Shown piece by piece: positions 1 through 12,420 of a DNA stretch of 64,000 nt (position 1 is the first letter of the stretch; each line of letters begins with the position of its first letter). Under the pieces are notes generated by a model. It saw only the letters and a list, made by a program, of their open reading frames with translations. It did not search any database and was not told where the DNA came from. The translations under genes were made by a program, and so were the position numbers. The stretch comes from Plectrocnemia conspersa (lineage: Eukaryota; Arthropoda; Insecta; Trichoptera; Polycentropodidae), in contig VTFK01000092.1 of the NCBI GenBank assembly GCA_009617715.1, positions 682,001 to 746,000 on the forward strand, given 5' to 3'.

Positions 1-1099
1 CTATAAATAAAAAAAAGATTTGGTAGGTAGAATTTTTGTATATAAATTTTTTTATTATATAATAGTGGTAAATGTAATGTATATTGTCTAATAAGGACAT
101 AAGGATCGCGTACGAAACTGGCAACTGCGTGTATAAAGATAAAAAGCTAATCATAGATACAAATATGCTGCCGTCTATTACCATTAAAAGAGCAATTCGG
201 ATGATACCCTTCCCCTATTATTTTCACCTTCCCGTTCATATTCATGTCTGTTAAAGTTGTTTGTTATAATTGAAAATATTACGAGAATTCTGGTACTGTA
301 ATAAGTATAAGTAAATTTAATTGATTGTATCGATTTGTTATTATAATCCTATACATTAAACAAAGCTCAATCGAACGAACTGTGTTTTATTTTTATAAAT
401 ATATAACGAGTATGTTATGTTTATATATTATAGATAAAAAAAACGTTTTACAGTGAAAAATTGACTTTATTTTATTTAAAAACTATGTCAACCATCAAAA
501 CATATATGTTTCTATTTATTTGTAGCCTTCGAGGCATCTATCAAGAATATTTACAAATAACCATTCATCTTCGATAAAATCTAATTAAAAATATAATATT
601 TCAATTTACAATAAAATTTAAAGTATATGCATAAATATATATATTAAGTGCAATTTATTAATAAATAATCAATTCGTTTTGTTAACTACAAAGCGAAAGA
701 GTCCGGGATATGTCACCACGAATTGAATCCCGCTTTTCAATCCACTTGATAAATGCCTCTGATGTGGCAACATAAAATAAATGTTAAAATTACATAGATA
801 CAGAAAGAATAAGTAAAAAAAAAATTCAATACAAAAAATTATACATAATTAACTATGTATATAATTAATTTCTATGATTTTAAAAAATCATATGCGGGTG
901 ATTGATTTGTATATGGAGTTACTATGGGAACTAAAACTATGACTAAGCTTAAAAATGGGAAGTTTTTTTATATAAAACAAAAAAAAAAGAAAAACTTAGC
1001 ACATCATAATCTATATAAAATAAATCCAATTTGATTTACGAACTATCATAAAACATGTTATTTACACTTTTCCGTAACAAATGGCCTCTGGAAAAAAAA
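1..1099. other. AT-rich 3-prime flank of the PWWP gene
   Basis: No coding signal is visible. The stretch is AT-rich and lies downstream of the minus-strand stop codon at 1100-1102, so part of it should be the 3-prime UTR of the PWWP gene. Several TTTATT hexamers on the plus strand (for example near 469 and 652) read AATAAA on the minus strand and could be its polyadenylation signal. I cannot tell which is used. Confidence 0.5.
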
Positions 1100-4000
1100 C
1101 TACCTCTCATCGTCGACGTCCATGTTACTAGGTGACATTTTTCCATTGTCAAAGTGATCCGATTTGTCCATAGTGTCTGACTTTTCTCCCGATATCGCAT
1201 TGTTTAGGAGCGAAGAGAAGTTCTGCATGGTGTGTTGCGAAACAGATATGACGGGCTGAATCGGAATTTCAGTCGAGTCGTTCGAAGAAGTATCAGAAAA
1301 TACGTCATCTTGCGAAACTTCCGACGTTGTCACTTTCATCTCTAAATTAGGCGAAGTCGAATCCGGCAGCGCTGCGGATTCGGAACTGCACGACACGTTC
1401 AAGTCTTCGTGATCCGGTAGACTGTTTCCTTCGGCTTCGTTCTTGGGAAACGGCTCGTCGTCGTACAGCATGGAGGATTCCGGTTCAGATAGAGTAGGTG
1501 GTGTATCAGCGCATATATCGTCTCCGTCGAGTTCGTCTAAATGTGAATCGATTTCGTTATCGTCTTCCATATCAACTTCGTTATAATTTGTGGAGACAGG
1601 GACGTTTTCTGAACTTTCTGGCTCGCAAGTATCTATTTCTGATATGTTGTCAGTGCTCTCTGGTTCGATAGCAATAATTTCCGGTATATTTCCATTATTT
1701 TCTAGAGCGCTAGTATTTATTTCTGGAGCATTAGTATCTATTTCTGGTATGTTTTCAGTTTCTTCTAGTGATAAACCGCTTGTTTCAGGTATTTCCATTT
1801 TTTCATCATATGTTTGTTCTGTAGATGTTATGGAATTTTCTTCATATTGATCTGGTTGAATTTCTTTAAAAACGACATTTGAAATTTCAGGTTCTACAGT
1901 AGATGACAATTCAGGCTCTACAGTAGTGGACAATTCAGGTTCTATATTAGTTGACAATTCGTGTTCTAAAGTAGTTAACATTTCAGATTCTATGGGTTCT
2001 ATTGTTACAGATTCTGAAGTATCCAATGCTTCAGAATGTACGGTAGCTATAGCCTCTGATTCTGCAGAAGCTACTGTATCTATTGTTTCAAATGATTCAG
2101 TAGATATCACTTCCGCTGCTGTAGATTCTAAATTAGTATATATTTCAGGATCTACTGTATCTGCATCAATTTTAATATTTTCTATTTCATCTGCGACATA
2201 TTCTTCAGGAGATTTTTCGTCAAAGACGTCTGCTGAAGATTCGGCATCGGCCAATGTTACTTCTTTATCAATTTTGTGCATCAGTTCGACTTCATTTCCT
2301 TCAATTATCTCGCAAGGCAAATCTTTAGATTGATCTGTAGGATTTTCGATACAGTTTAAAGCAGAAGATTCTACACTTTCGCTTGCACTTTGGACATCCG
2401 TTACATCCTCAATCAAAATAGGCATCGATATTGGAGAAAACGGTTTCGATTCAACTTCTCCAGTTACACGTTTTTGTACGTCGGTAGGGAAACTTTCAGA
2501 ACTGGAATCGTCTAAGCATGGCATAGAAGATGCGATTGTGAGTTCGTTTGTTATTAAATCTTTGATTACTTTAGTTTCTTTGACTGGATTGGTTGACTGT
2601 TTCGCTTTATCTATGTCAATGTTAGTCTTATCTATAATTTCTGTATCTATCGAATGTCCGTAATCTGCAATTGAAATGTTAGTCAATCCCAAATTATCTG
2701 TTTCGAAAGCTCCGACGGTCGGCGATACCACACTGTTGACTAACCCAATCGACGGATATACATTAGTACACGATAAACTAAGCGGGCTTGTTGTTTTGAC
2801 TGCTATTCTTGGATTTGTCACCGTTATTGGCAACTCTAAAGATGTCGGTACACTGGCGGCGGTGACACCGATCACAGCCAAACTGTCGTCTAGATCTTTA
2901 GCGACTATATGAGGGTTTTTAGATATCGCGAGTAATCCGGCTGCTGTCGGTTTTTCGTTACATCTTTTTTTAGTCGGCATCTCCAACGGCGACATTATCG
3001 GTTGATTGAGTGTAGTGCTCGTTTCGTAAACGTTGCTGTGCACAGGTTGCAAGTTTTGCATATTGGGACTAAGAGAATCGATCTCCATTAACATACCTTC
3101 AGTACTTGTCGACGTTATATTGACAGGAATAATAGAATCTTGTTGAAATACTTCCGTTCCAGCTAATGCTGCGGCTAATATGTCTTGGTTGACGTTAGAT
3201 TGTACTTCTGTCGTAAAACTGATGCTTTCGGCTCCGATGATAATTTGTTCGTTCGTCGTCTGATGAGGTATATCGTTTATCAAGACTTGTTGGCCATTTC
3301 CGGATAACAAATTAGCTAAATCGGGATTGCTAGCTAGTGCCGTCAAAATCTGTTGTGTGCTACCTTGGAATACTAGTTGTTGACCATCGTTACACACATC
3401 GTTCAAAACCAGCGACTGTCCGTCTCCGGCAATCAAACTCAACAGCGTTTGCTGATCGACCAATATCTGTTGATCTCCCATGTTTAATAATATGTTTTGT
3501 TGCGCTTGTTCCAAAGGTATTTCTAATAATTGCGATTGAGATTTTTGCACACTGGTTGTTATTAACACATCGGCACTCTCTGTCGGCGTTTCGGGATTGG
3601 CAGTAGATGCCATAACCATCGGCACTAATTGATTATTTTCCAGAATCAACGGTTGATTGTCAACGGGTGTTAAAGTGCCGTTTTCTTCCACGCATAAGAA
3701 GAACGAATTAGGCGGACCTCCAAAGTTTTCGCCGGGTATCGCCAAGAGCTGCTTTTGAGGATCATTTAAAGAATTCGGAGACAGAATTGTGCTTTCTTCT
3801 ACCGGTTTATCTTCTTTCTTCGGTGTTTGTCGCTCTTTCTGATCTCGCTGCGGCAATTCCTTTCTTTGATTCTGAGCACCCTTTCGTGTCGGTATTATCG
3901 ATGCCGGTATTAATTTATCTAGATTTTCAATATCATCATTATCTGCGATCTTAGTTTCTGGATGCACGATAAGCTTCTCTGTTACTAGAGCTTGCTTTTT

Positions 4001-7000
4001 GATAACAGCGGACGGAACACTCTCAGTTTGAAGTGAATAATTTTGATTGACTTGAGGTAGATCTACATTTCGACTGTTTAGCACTGGCACATTTTTGTAA
4101 AATATATTTTTGCGTCACTTTTCCGGGATTGACTTTTTGACTAGTGGAAATGATTTGACCGGTCTTTTTAAAATGCTCGAATTGGGCGGCAGTTAAATAA
4201 TGCATGATCGTGCCTGGTTTTTGCGGCGTTAGCATCGAATCGTTGGATTGTGTCACTGGAACGCTTTGTTTAAGCAAAACCATGGAAGTGCCGCTTTTTT
4301 GCTGTGGAGTATTTTGTTGAACTTTCCCGATTAATTTAGTCGACTGTATATTTTTGCTAGATGATGAAAAAATAGCTTTGTTTAGGTTGGTCGATAATTT
4401 ATTCGAAGTCGTCACCACGTTCAATTGAGGAGTTACAAGCTGACTTTTGCTAGTAAGAACTGTCTGTCCGGGCATTGTCGTCAATATGGTTCTTTTATTT
4501 CCACTTCCGGTCATGATTAATTGACCTTTAGAATTTATAAAATTACCCTTTTGCTTTGGAATGACTTTCTGAATCCCACCCGACAATCCTGAGTTTAAAA
4601 TATGCGCTGGCCCAACTGAACCTTGTGTGTTTTTACTGTGCATCGTCGCCGAAGGAGACGTTATGATTATTTGAGATCCTGTCGATTTGCTCTTGGGAAA
4701 TAAAAGTTTTTGACTTTCCGTAGTTAATACGATCCTTTCTCTTTGTGGATTTCTAATAATCATCACATTTTCTGTAGATTTATTTTGAATGTTCTTTGAC
4801 GCGTTTTTAGATTTTACATACGCCAATAATTCCGCATTCGTCCCAGATACGACTTGACCTTTGGGGTTTATGATAATTTTCTTTTTATCGATCTGTTCGG
4901 AAAACTTTTCTTTCTTTTTATCCTCACACTCGTCGGTTTGACTGATAACAAATTTTTTCTCACCCGTATTCTTATCAATATATACCGTATGCTTAGGCAC
5001 CTTTGACTTGGACTTAGATAAAATATTAGGACTGACAGTCTTCTCCATCATTGGTTTAAGAACTATTGATTTTTTATACGCTTCGTTAAATTTACTCACA
5101 GAACTTGATTTTTCAATAATGTTTCCATATTTTATTTGGGCTGATGTTTCCGTTTTTGAACCAGTAGATGTTTCTATTTTAGATTTTAAGACAGTCGATG
5201 TTTCCGTTTTGGATTTTGCGACGATTTCAGCTTTATCTTTTTCCGCTAACACTTCGTTGAACACGATTGGTCTGGAAGTAATATCAAAATCGGCATTCGT
5301 TTGAATGATTTCGCCAGTAGATGTTATGATAGTGTTGTGTGCCTTATTGCCATAATTTTGCTTTTTAGGAGTCACGTTATCTACTTTTTTTATTTTCGGA
5401 TCTAGCATATCGTCATTATTTCCACTTTCAATAGTAAAAGTTTGAACATCATCCGATTCCCACTTTCCAGTGTTTTTCAAAATGAGATTTTCTTGAACCG
5501 TATCACCAAATACGTCTGATTCCATACTATCAGCCTTGATCGAAGCCGTAGCTCTTCTAATGATGATCTTCTGCTTTTGAATACCTCCCGATTTGGTCTG
5601 ACCTCCTACGTTAAAATTCAAAATCTTCTCTTTACCTAAATTTGGTTTTATTATCTTAGTTGATATGACTTTTTATGGGCGATCTAGGTTTCTGTTTATT
5701 GGACTCATCCAACATTTGAAAGAGCTTAGAAGTTTCAGGGAGCTGCTTCGTCTCCGTTGAGTTCTCTTCATCAGTTTTCACTTTCTCTTCTTCAGTCGTA
5801 CATTTAACTGTTACATTTTTGTCTTTATCTGTTGATTGTTCGTCGACAGATTTAGGTAAATCAACGAATTTTTCAGGATTTTGTATAGAGCTTTCTGTAG
5901 GTACATATTTTTTAGCCGATTTTTCGTTATCAGTGATTTCATCTGTCCATTTATCAGCATTAGATTTTGGTTTCGTCTCGTCTAAATTATCATCTGATTT
6001 ATTTTTACTAAGAGCTGCATTCATCTTTTTCAGCTGAATCTTTGGAGCGAATTTAACTACTCTCTCAGGTTTGATATCTTCACTACTTGTAGAATCCGTT
6101 TTACGATCTGAAGAAACGTTGTCGTTGAGCGAATCAGACGAATGTTCGTTCGATTTATCCGTATCGATCGCCTCCTCCATATACGTGGGAGGCTTATCGA
6201 TGCTAGCATTATCTGCTACGTATTTCTCGATAGCGTCCTGACTCCTCGAGTGCCTACTTCTAAAAAACGTTTTCGTCTTAAATATCAACTTTGACGGTTG
6301 TGTCTCTACACTTTTCTCCTTATCGGGCGGTTTTGTGATTTTGTTTTTCTGAAAATTTGAGTCCGACGGTAACGATGGTAATTCAGGTACAATCGTTTCA
6401 TTTAAAAGATTGTTTATTTGCGAGTCAATGTCTATGAAGTCGTCTTGACTCTTAGATTCTGCAGCTTTATCCGATAAATTAACACTTTCTATTAAAGTTT
6501 CAGTCTTAACGTTAGGTACATCGGTGGTTGGTTCTATATTCTTCTTTGAGAGATCTTCGGATTTACTGAGACGAGGAATCTTTTTTTTTCCGATTCGTTC
6601 GATCTGTAAATCTTCGTCTTCTTCAAAGTCGAAACACGAAGTAGTTTGATCCCTCTTGCCTAGTTTACCGTCGCTCTTCGTCGCACTCTCGATGGTACTA
6701 TCGATCACTACCTTTGCCGGAGATTCTTCGTCGACCGTCTTAGAATCTGTAGAATGTCTATCGGCGGCCGGAGCCTCTGTCAATTTGAGCGAAGTCAAAA
6801 TATTCATCGATTCGTCATCGCTGTCTTCGTTCCAATCGGCGAGTAATGAATTTTTGATCTCTTCGTCCGTTTTCGGTTTCTTCGACTCTTTATCTTTTAT
6901 CTTAAGTTTGCGCTTTAACTTTTCATTATTTGGAGATTTAGACGGGCTCGAGCCGTCCGATATGCTCTTCAGTCTACCTCTAGATTTAGGTTCACCAATC

Positions 7001-9016
7001 AGCTTTTTCCTCTTGATAGCATCGTTCACCGGCGACACGGTCAAATTACCAGTATCTGACCTATTGAAAGCGACAGGTTTCGTTTTGACCTTTCTGACCG
7101 GAGTCGAAGGCACAGGCGACATATCGTGTGATTTATGATGTAGAATCATAACGTTTATACGAGAGGTTGAAAAGCTACACAAATGGCAATTATAAGCATC
7201 GGTCGACTTTTGTGGTGAACCATATTTGGGAGTAGTTACAGGAGAGACGGTAACGTCTTGAGTACTTTCATCGGCATCTTCCGTTGAATCGATGCTTTCT
7301 GGCGAAATATTCTTACTGGGTTGCACTAGAATATGGGCTTTATAATCCGACATACCAGTGGCGAACTGTAAAATTAACAAAAAAAATTTTTAATAATAAT
7401 ATAAAATAAAATAAATTATATGATAAAATATTAACCTTTTTTAATATCCTAGAGTGAGTAATTTTAGGCGAAGACTCTTTAGATGGACTATCCCATTTAG
7501 ATTTAGCTGAAATAAATAATAAAAATAAAATATATCACAAAATAAGTGAAAAAGTTATTGTACAATTAATTTAAAATTTTTTCCACTACAAAGATAGTAT
7601 AACTTTTTTTATTAAAAAACAGTATTGTCGGGACCATCCATAATCGTTGCAGCAAAATTAGTTGCGAGAGACTTGCTAAAAGGGTCTCATTAAATAAAGG
7701 CAACAAATTAAATGGTTCGAGTTTAAGTCAACTTTGGGTTAGAATAAAAATCAAACCTCGGTCAGATTAACAGCCTGATCGTAATTGCAGGGTCGGAATA
7801 AATATCAAATGGTCAGAACAAAGATAGCATACGGTCATAATTATATTATTCAAGCTCAGAATACACATTGAATGGTTGTAATAAAAATAACATATGGTCA
7901 GAATAAATATCAAATGGTTAGATTAAAAATAGCATACGGTCAGAATAAAAATTTAAAACGATTGGCTTGTTATGTCGACATCTGATAATGTTGTAAGCAC
8001 AACCCAGCAATTTGACCCTAAAACACATTGATAATGATAATGAACTGCCACATACGAATGACAAACCTTCCAGTTGTACTAATTTTCAGTGTTACAGCAA
8101 TAACAACACTATTCAGTAACGCTAATGCCAACTGAAAAAAATTATTCTGACCCGAAAAATACGAGCCTTAAATAAATTGATTTGTGCTCCTTGAATTTTT
8201 TTGTTAATGTAAACAGACGATATTGCGTATCCAAGCAGACATCCATTAATCAGTATCAATTAACAGTTTCGAAGCACTTGCATAAAAACCGTGGACCTTA
8301 GTTTAATAAAGGCAAGAGTCAGTGGCAAAAGATCTACGCCAAACAAGTCCACTAAATATTTTGTGCCAAACAGGTAATTTTATTTATATTAATAAGTCTA
8401 TCCCTAATATGAATTGAACAAGAACCTTGTCTTCCTCTTTTTCCCGAGCCAGTTTTCTTAGCAGCATTCGATGTATCAGGCGTACTGAATATATTCGCGT
8501 AACTCTCCTTCTTTTGAGGTAAGAATTCATCGCTCCAAATGATGTCCGGGTTTCCTTCGGTCCGTACCTCAGCCGTAGAGACGTCCTCGGGAAATTTTTC
8601 CATATGAGTATGATTTGATCTGTATGAATCTAGAATGAAATATGAAATAAAATTTTGCAATTGCGCTTTAAAAAAACCAAAGAAGCTAGATTTGAATGAC
8701 TCACCCAATCCTTTTTTTATGAATTCATGTTTTCTACTACAATTATACTTGTAGATTGAGTTTATATTTTTAACGTATTCACTGAAATGATCGAATTCGA
8801 TGATTAAAAGAATAAGAATGTTTTATATTATCGATATACTTACAATGATTCCTCTTGGAAGAATTTGACAACGGCGATGGGCATCTTCCTCAGTGACTTT
8901 AGAAAGTCGGGTGGTAGCTTGTGTTCACCCCATACCTCTCCGGGCCACCATCGTGAACCCAATTTTACCCATACTATGTCACCATCGGCATAAGTTTTTT
9001 CAGTCTGATCGCACAT
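1100..9016 (-). CDS. PWWP-domain, C2H2-finger chromatin-associated protein (about 2262 aa), with two +1 frameshifts
   Basis: Exons, read on the minus strand: 9016-8844, 8781-8705, 8629-8426, 7506-7436, 7365-1100. All have GT-AG borders and compatible phases. Exons 1-2 encode a PWWP domain (residues about 8-85) with WVKLGSRWWPGEVWG and VVKFFQEESF; this fold binds methylated histone tails and DNA. One C2H2 finger follows at residues about 235-255 (YNCHLCSFS...HHKSH). The rest is low complexity: lysine/serine-rich, then a Q/L-rich block (residues about 1440-1590), then an acidic Ser/Glu/Thr-rich tail with imperfect ELSTTVEPE-type repeats. The last exon is open except for two single extra bases, at A5 runs near 5669-5673 and 4092-4096. 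Without them the coding length is 6789 nt, exactly 2263 codons. The start ATG at 9016-9014 immediately precedes the PWWP domain. Nuclear chromatin role is inferred from the domain. I do not recognise a named orthologue. Confidence 0.85.
4092..4096 (-). other. Frameshift site 2 in the PWWP gene (A5 run)
   Basis: The middle frame runs to a stop near 4023, while the C-terminal frame of about 990 codons has no ATG at its upstream edge. They overlap by about 70 nt. Removing one A from the five-A run joins them, and with site 1 restores a coding length divisible by three. Confidence 0.75.
5669..5673 (-). other. Frameshift site 1 in the PWWP gene (A5 run)
   Basis: Upstream of this run the reading frame ends within eleven codons at a stop. 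Downstream, a second frame continues for more than 520 codons with the same composition and no splice signal between them. Removing one A from the five-A run (minus strand) joins the frames. Confidence 0.75.
7735..7950. repeat. Degenerate minisatellite in a PWWP-gene intron
   Basis: Variants of a 22-25 bp unit resembling GGTCAGAATAAAAATAGCAT recur about eight to ten times, with GGTCAGAA, GGTTAGAT and GGTCATAA as unit starts. It fills part of the 919-bp intron between exons 3 and 4. Copies are diverged, so the array is old. Nothing coding is seen in this intron. Confidence 0.6.
8215..8380. repeat. Interspersed repeat A, copy 1
   Basis: Contains TTGCATAAAAACCGTGGACC followed by a TTTAA...AAAGGCAAG block and a GCCAAACAGGT end. 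The same order of motifs occurs near 22475-22680 and 41320-41435, so this is a dispersed repeat. No coding capacity or terminal inverted repeats were found, so class is unknown. It overlaps the edge of the intron next to exon 3 of the PWWP gene. Confidence 0.5.
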
Positions 9017-10604
9017 TTTTCTTATGTTACATATTCATTTCTAAAAGCAAAAAAACAAAATATTATTAATTAAAATGTTCAGATGTTTAAAAATATAAAT
9101 TTTACATTAAAGAAACAACTAATTTTCAATTAAGGATTCTACAGATGTAGTTTTTTATTTTTTATGATATAATCTAATGAGTCAAATCTACTTCCATTAT
9201 TTAAAAAGAATTGTTGGGTTGTTTGTGATTTTTTTGTACTGAACATACTGATATAAGTTTCACATTTATTTTAAAAGTTGCATCCATCCAAAATAAACAC
9301 TTTAGGATAGCATTAAGGTAATCAATTAAGCACATATTTCGTGCCATATATAAAGGTATGCCCGACTAGTATTTAGAGAATATATTGTAAAGCTGTGAAC
9401 CAGTCTAACATAGTTTATCAATTATTATTTGGTGTTTCAATTTGAAAGAAATTTAAAAGCTTCGTTCTTTGATCGTTTATATTTAAAAAAAATTGGATTT
9501 GTTCAGATGGGAAACTGGTTTTATTCAAATACAAGGGTAGAAGGCCGCAGAAAACGTAAGATTGCTTTTATAATATTGCTGTAACTTAAAAAATAATCGC
9601 TTTAATTCGTGAATTTTTGTGATGCACGCAAAATAAGTCAATATGAATTTACAATGAAAGTATTTTTTTTTTAATTGTTCAATATATCATCTTTAAAAAT
9701 TAAATTTAAGAAGATTGTCATTATTTTATCATGTCTTGATAGTTTTACGAATAAAAAACCAAAATAAATTGAAATAATTTAAATAGTCAATAAATTAAAA
9801 TTTCTGTATTAGGCTGTTTTCAACGTTAACGCTCAGGAAATCCAACATTAAAAAATTGAGGAAAATTGTCAATACTTTTATAGTTATCAATTATACACGG
9901 GCAAACAGACCTAAACCCAAGCATAGATATAAAACTGTTTTATATTAAACAATTTTTTGTATCATATTTTTCTATATAAAGCATAAATAAATAAGTGGCT
10001 ATAAACGATATTTGCAATGACAAATGTGTCATCGGCTCCTAGCACTTAATCAAGGGTCAATTGAGCACAAGTGTTATTATATAAAAGCTGGCGATTATTT
10101 ACGTATATATTTTATTTAATGGTGTTCAATTTTCATCAGATTCATATTATTAATTTATATTTGTATTCATAATTTAATGTAGAATCTGTAGATGTATCTG
10201 CTTTAAAACTCAGTAATATTTTTATATGTTCAGATTTTTTTTACGAGGACATAAATATGGTTTTTATTTGTTCAACAATGAACGGTACTTCTTAAAACAG
10301 GATACACGCAGGATTTTGCTGCATTTTTTTTGTTGCCAAGTGTCCGTTTATAAAAAAAGTCGAAAAGACTTGAACTATTTTTTATTATATATTTTTTGTA
10401 GTGAATGTGCTCCTTATAAGATGACACTAATATACTTTACAGAAAATTTCAGGACATACAAAGTGTTAACGAGTATTTCTTTTTTCAAATGATGCGTCAG
10501 TGCTTGTTAATATTTTTTTACACTATTTAAACATAGTATTTCTTTAACCCTTTTAATGCCAGATGATTTTGCCTTATATATGCGAAAACTGCTAAAGTGT
10601 TTAT

Positions 10605-10768
10605 ATAAAACGGTAAATTGGGGACGTGCTATTTGGATGTCTGTTACTTGAGTGAGCCAAAGGGAGGATATTTCACCACACGCATCAGATTCGTACGTAT
10701 GCATTGCAAAAATTTGTATGAGTATCATCTAGTCCCCAAAATAACATGTCCCCAATTTACCGTTTTAT
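10605..10768. repeat. Foldback element with about 32-bp inverted arms
   Basis: Left arm 10605-10636 begins ATAAAACGGTAAATTGGGGA; the right arm 10736-10768 is its reverse complement with three or four mismatches. The interior is about 100 bp with no coding sequence. It looks like a small non-autonomous element or a foldback repeat. No clear target duplication was found. Runs of G follow the right arm. Confidence 0.65.
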
Positions 10769-11258
10769 TGGGGGGAGGGGGGTCTACTAGGTAAAAATGT
10801 AAGCAACCGGTATTTTTTATTTAAAATGACCCTTCGACAACCCTTCCTAAATCAAATCAATTCTTTATTCACTTATTTATTGACATTTTTATTTATACAT
10901 ATGCTCAATGTTTTATATATAACACCACTTTTGGTCAATGGTTAAATTATTTAATTTGTGAACATCCCTACAAAAGCGATTCGCCTAATTGTGGCATCCG
11001 GTAAGGCGATTGGTTAAAAATATGATAGCTATCTAAATTTTGGTCAACAAGAGGGCACAAAAACAATTATCACTTCTCAGAAGTCAACAATTCACGTCAA
11101 AAGCAATAAAATCGTATCGGTGCCGTCGCAGTGGGAACACTCGTAATCGAGTTATAAAAAATCTTAATAGAAAGTTTTCACTGATGATTTTGTTGCTTTT
11201 GATGCAATTCTAAACAATGACTCTATAGAATTTGGCCAGAAAAATGCATGGCATTTAA

Positions 11259-11461
11259 CCCTTTCACTGCGGCTGATATTTTTGTGCACCATTTCGAATT
11301 TTTCTAATATGTTAGATAACCAAAAATTATTTAAATATTATTTCAATTAATTAAAGTTTTTTCAACCTTAAATTATACAAAACACATTACACCTTTAGAT
11401 GCCCAGTGCACACGTGCGATTTTCTTGAAAACTTATATAGGTGTCATCCGCAGTCAAAGGG
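11259..11461. mobile_element. piggyBac-type MITE
   Basis: A 203-bp element with 18-bp terminal inverted repeats: CCCTTTCACTGCGGCTGA at the left and, reversed, CCCTTTGACTGCGGATGA at the right (16/18 match). The left flank is TTAA and the right flank TTCA, a one-base decay of the TTAA target used by the piggyBac superfamily. The interior is AT-rich and non-coding, so it would need a transposase in trans. A piggyBac-like transposase relic lies 1.7 kb away at 13170-13445. Confidence 0.75.
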
Positions 11462-11979
11462 TTCATAAAAATACTATTAATCTTAATTAAATATAAAAAT
11501 TAAAAAACGATCACTGACTAGCCAACTCATCTAGCTCAACTAGCCAAATCAAACGAATGAAGATTCGTCAAAAATTCAGACTCTTTCACTCACTCCAATC
11601 TATGTCTGATTCAGGCGTAGAAAATAAAACTTTCAAGAAAAGCAATTTATTAGCAATAAACAGATAATCGGTTGTTTGTAAACAACATAGAATATTCATC
11701 ATTTAAAACGGTCATCTAGATATTTAATCTGTGTATTTATGATAAGGACAGAAATATGCTAATTTGTACAAAAACAGTTTGTATTTAATATTTAAATGAA
11801 TGTGTACACCGGTGCTCTAGTTCAGAGTTAGAATTTAACGATTTAAGGAAATACAATTAGAGTTTCTAGTAAGAAACCTTTGGGTTCAGTCGCAGATATT
11901 TATCCCAAAATCAGCTGTAAGCATATAGATAGAATATCGTCGTTTAGTAATAATATGTAATGTAAAAGAATCGCGCATG

Positions 11980-12420
11980 CGCGCGACGGACTCGTTTAAA
12001 CAAGCGATCGGTTACAAAATAGTAAAACGTAAACAATGGACGATGTGTCAGTCGCCAATGGCCGAAGCCGAACGCTACGGACTTTGCGGCGTTCGGCCGA
12101 TTGCTGAATAACAAACGGCGTTATTTCGCACGACGGAATCGGAACGCGTACGCACTGTCATTTTAGTTGGATGCGCAGAGATTGAAAATGCGAAGTAGCG
12201 CGCAGAGGACGACCGCGGGGCGATCTCGACGTCTTGGCGAATGGTCATCGACGAGGACGTCGCGACTTCGAGGCCGCAGGACGAAACTATGAACGAAAAC
12301 GTCGCTCCAAGTAACTTACCTGAGCCGAAATCGGGAGCGGCGCGCCAGGCCGCCATGTCAACTCGCTCGGACGCCGAACACACGTTAGGGGTGTTTTATA
12401 ACTGGAAATGGGAGCAGTTA
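11980..12420. promoter_or_regulatory. CpG-rich probable promoter region
   Basis: This is among the most CG-dense patches of the window (for example CGCGCATGCGCGCGACGG near 11980) within AT-rich surroundings. It lies between the divergent PWWP gene and GKAP1 and overlaps the probable leader exon of the PWWP gene. That position suggests a promoter, perhaps a bidirectional one. No TATA box was identified in it. Confidence 0.45.
12320..12420 (-). other. Probable 5-prime leader exon of the PWWP gene with a short upstream ORF
   Basis: On the minus strand this CG-rich stretch ends at a strong donor (GGCTCAG|gtaagt). Spliced to the acceptor before 9040 it would give an upstream ORF reading MAAWRAAPDFGSEMNM then stop, followed by the main ATG of the PWWP protein at 9016. 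The upstream ORF might limit translation. The exon start is not defined, and the exon could belong to another transcript. Confidence 0.35.

Larger units (their letters stand above)
9041..12319 (-). other. Probable first intron of the PWWP gene (repeat-rich)
   Basis: Bounded on the minus strand by a good donor (CAG|gtaagt at 12320/12319) and an acceptor (gcttttag before 9040). No conserved coding sequence is visible. It contains the foldback element at 10605-10768 and the piggyBac-type MITE at 11259-11461. Joining the flanking exons is an inference from splice signals only. Confidence 0.4.

Noticed and set aside
1590..3606. Plus-strand open frames
   Set aside because: Antisense shadows of the PWWP-gene last exon, with Ser-rich antisense composition.
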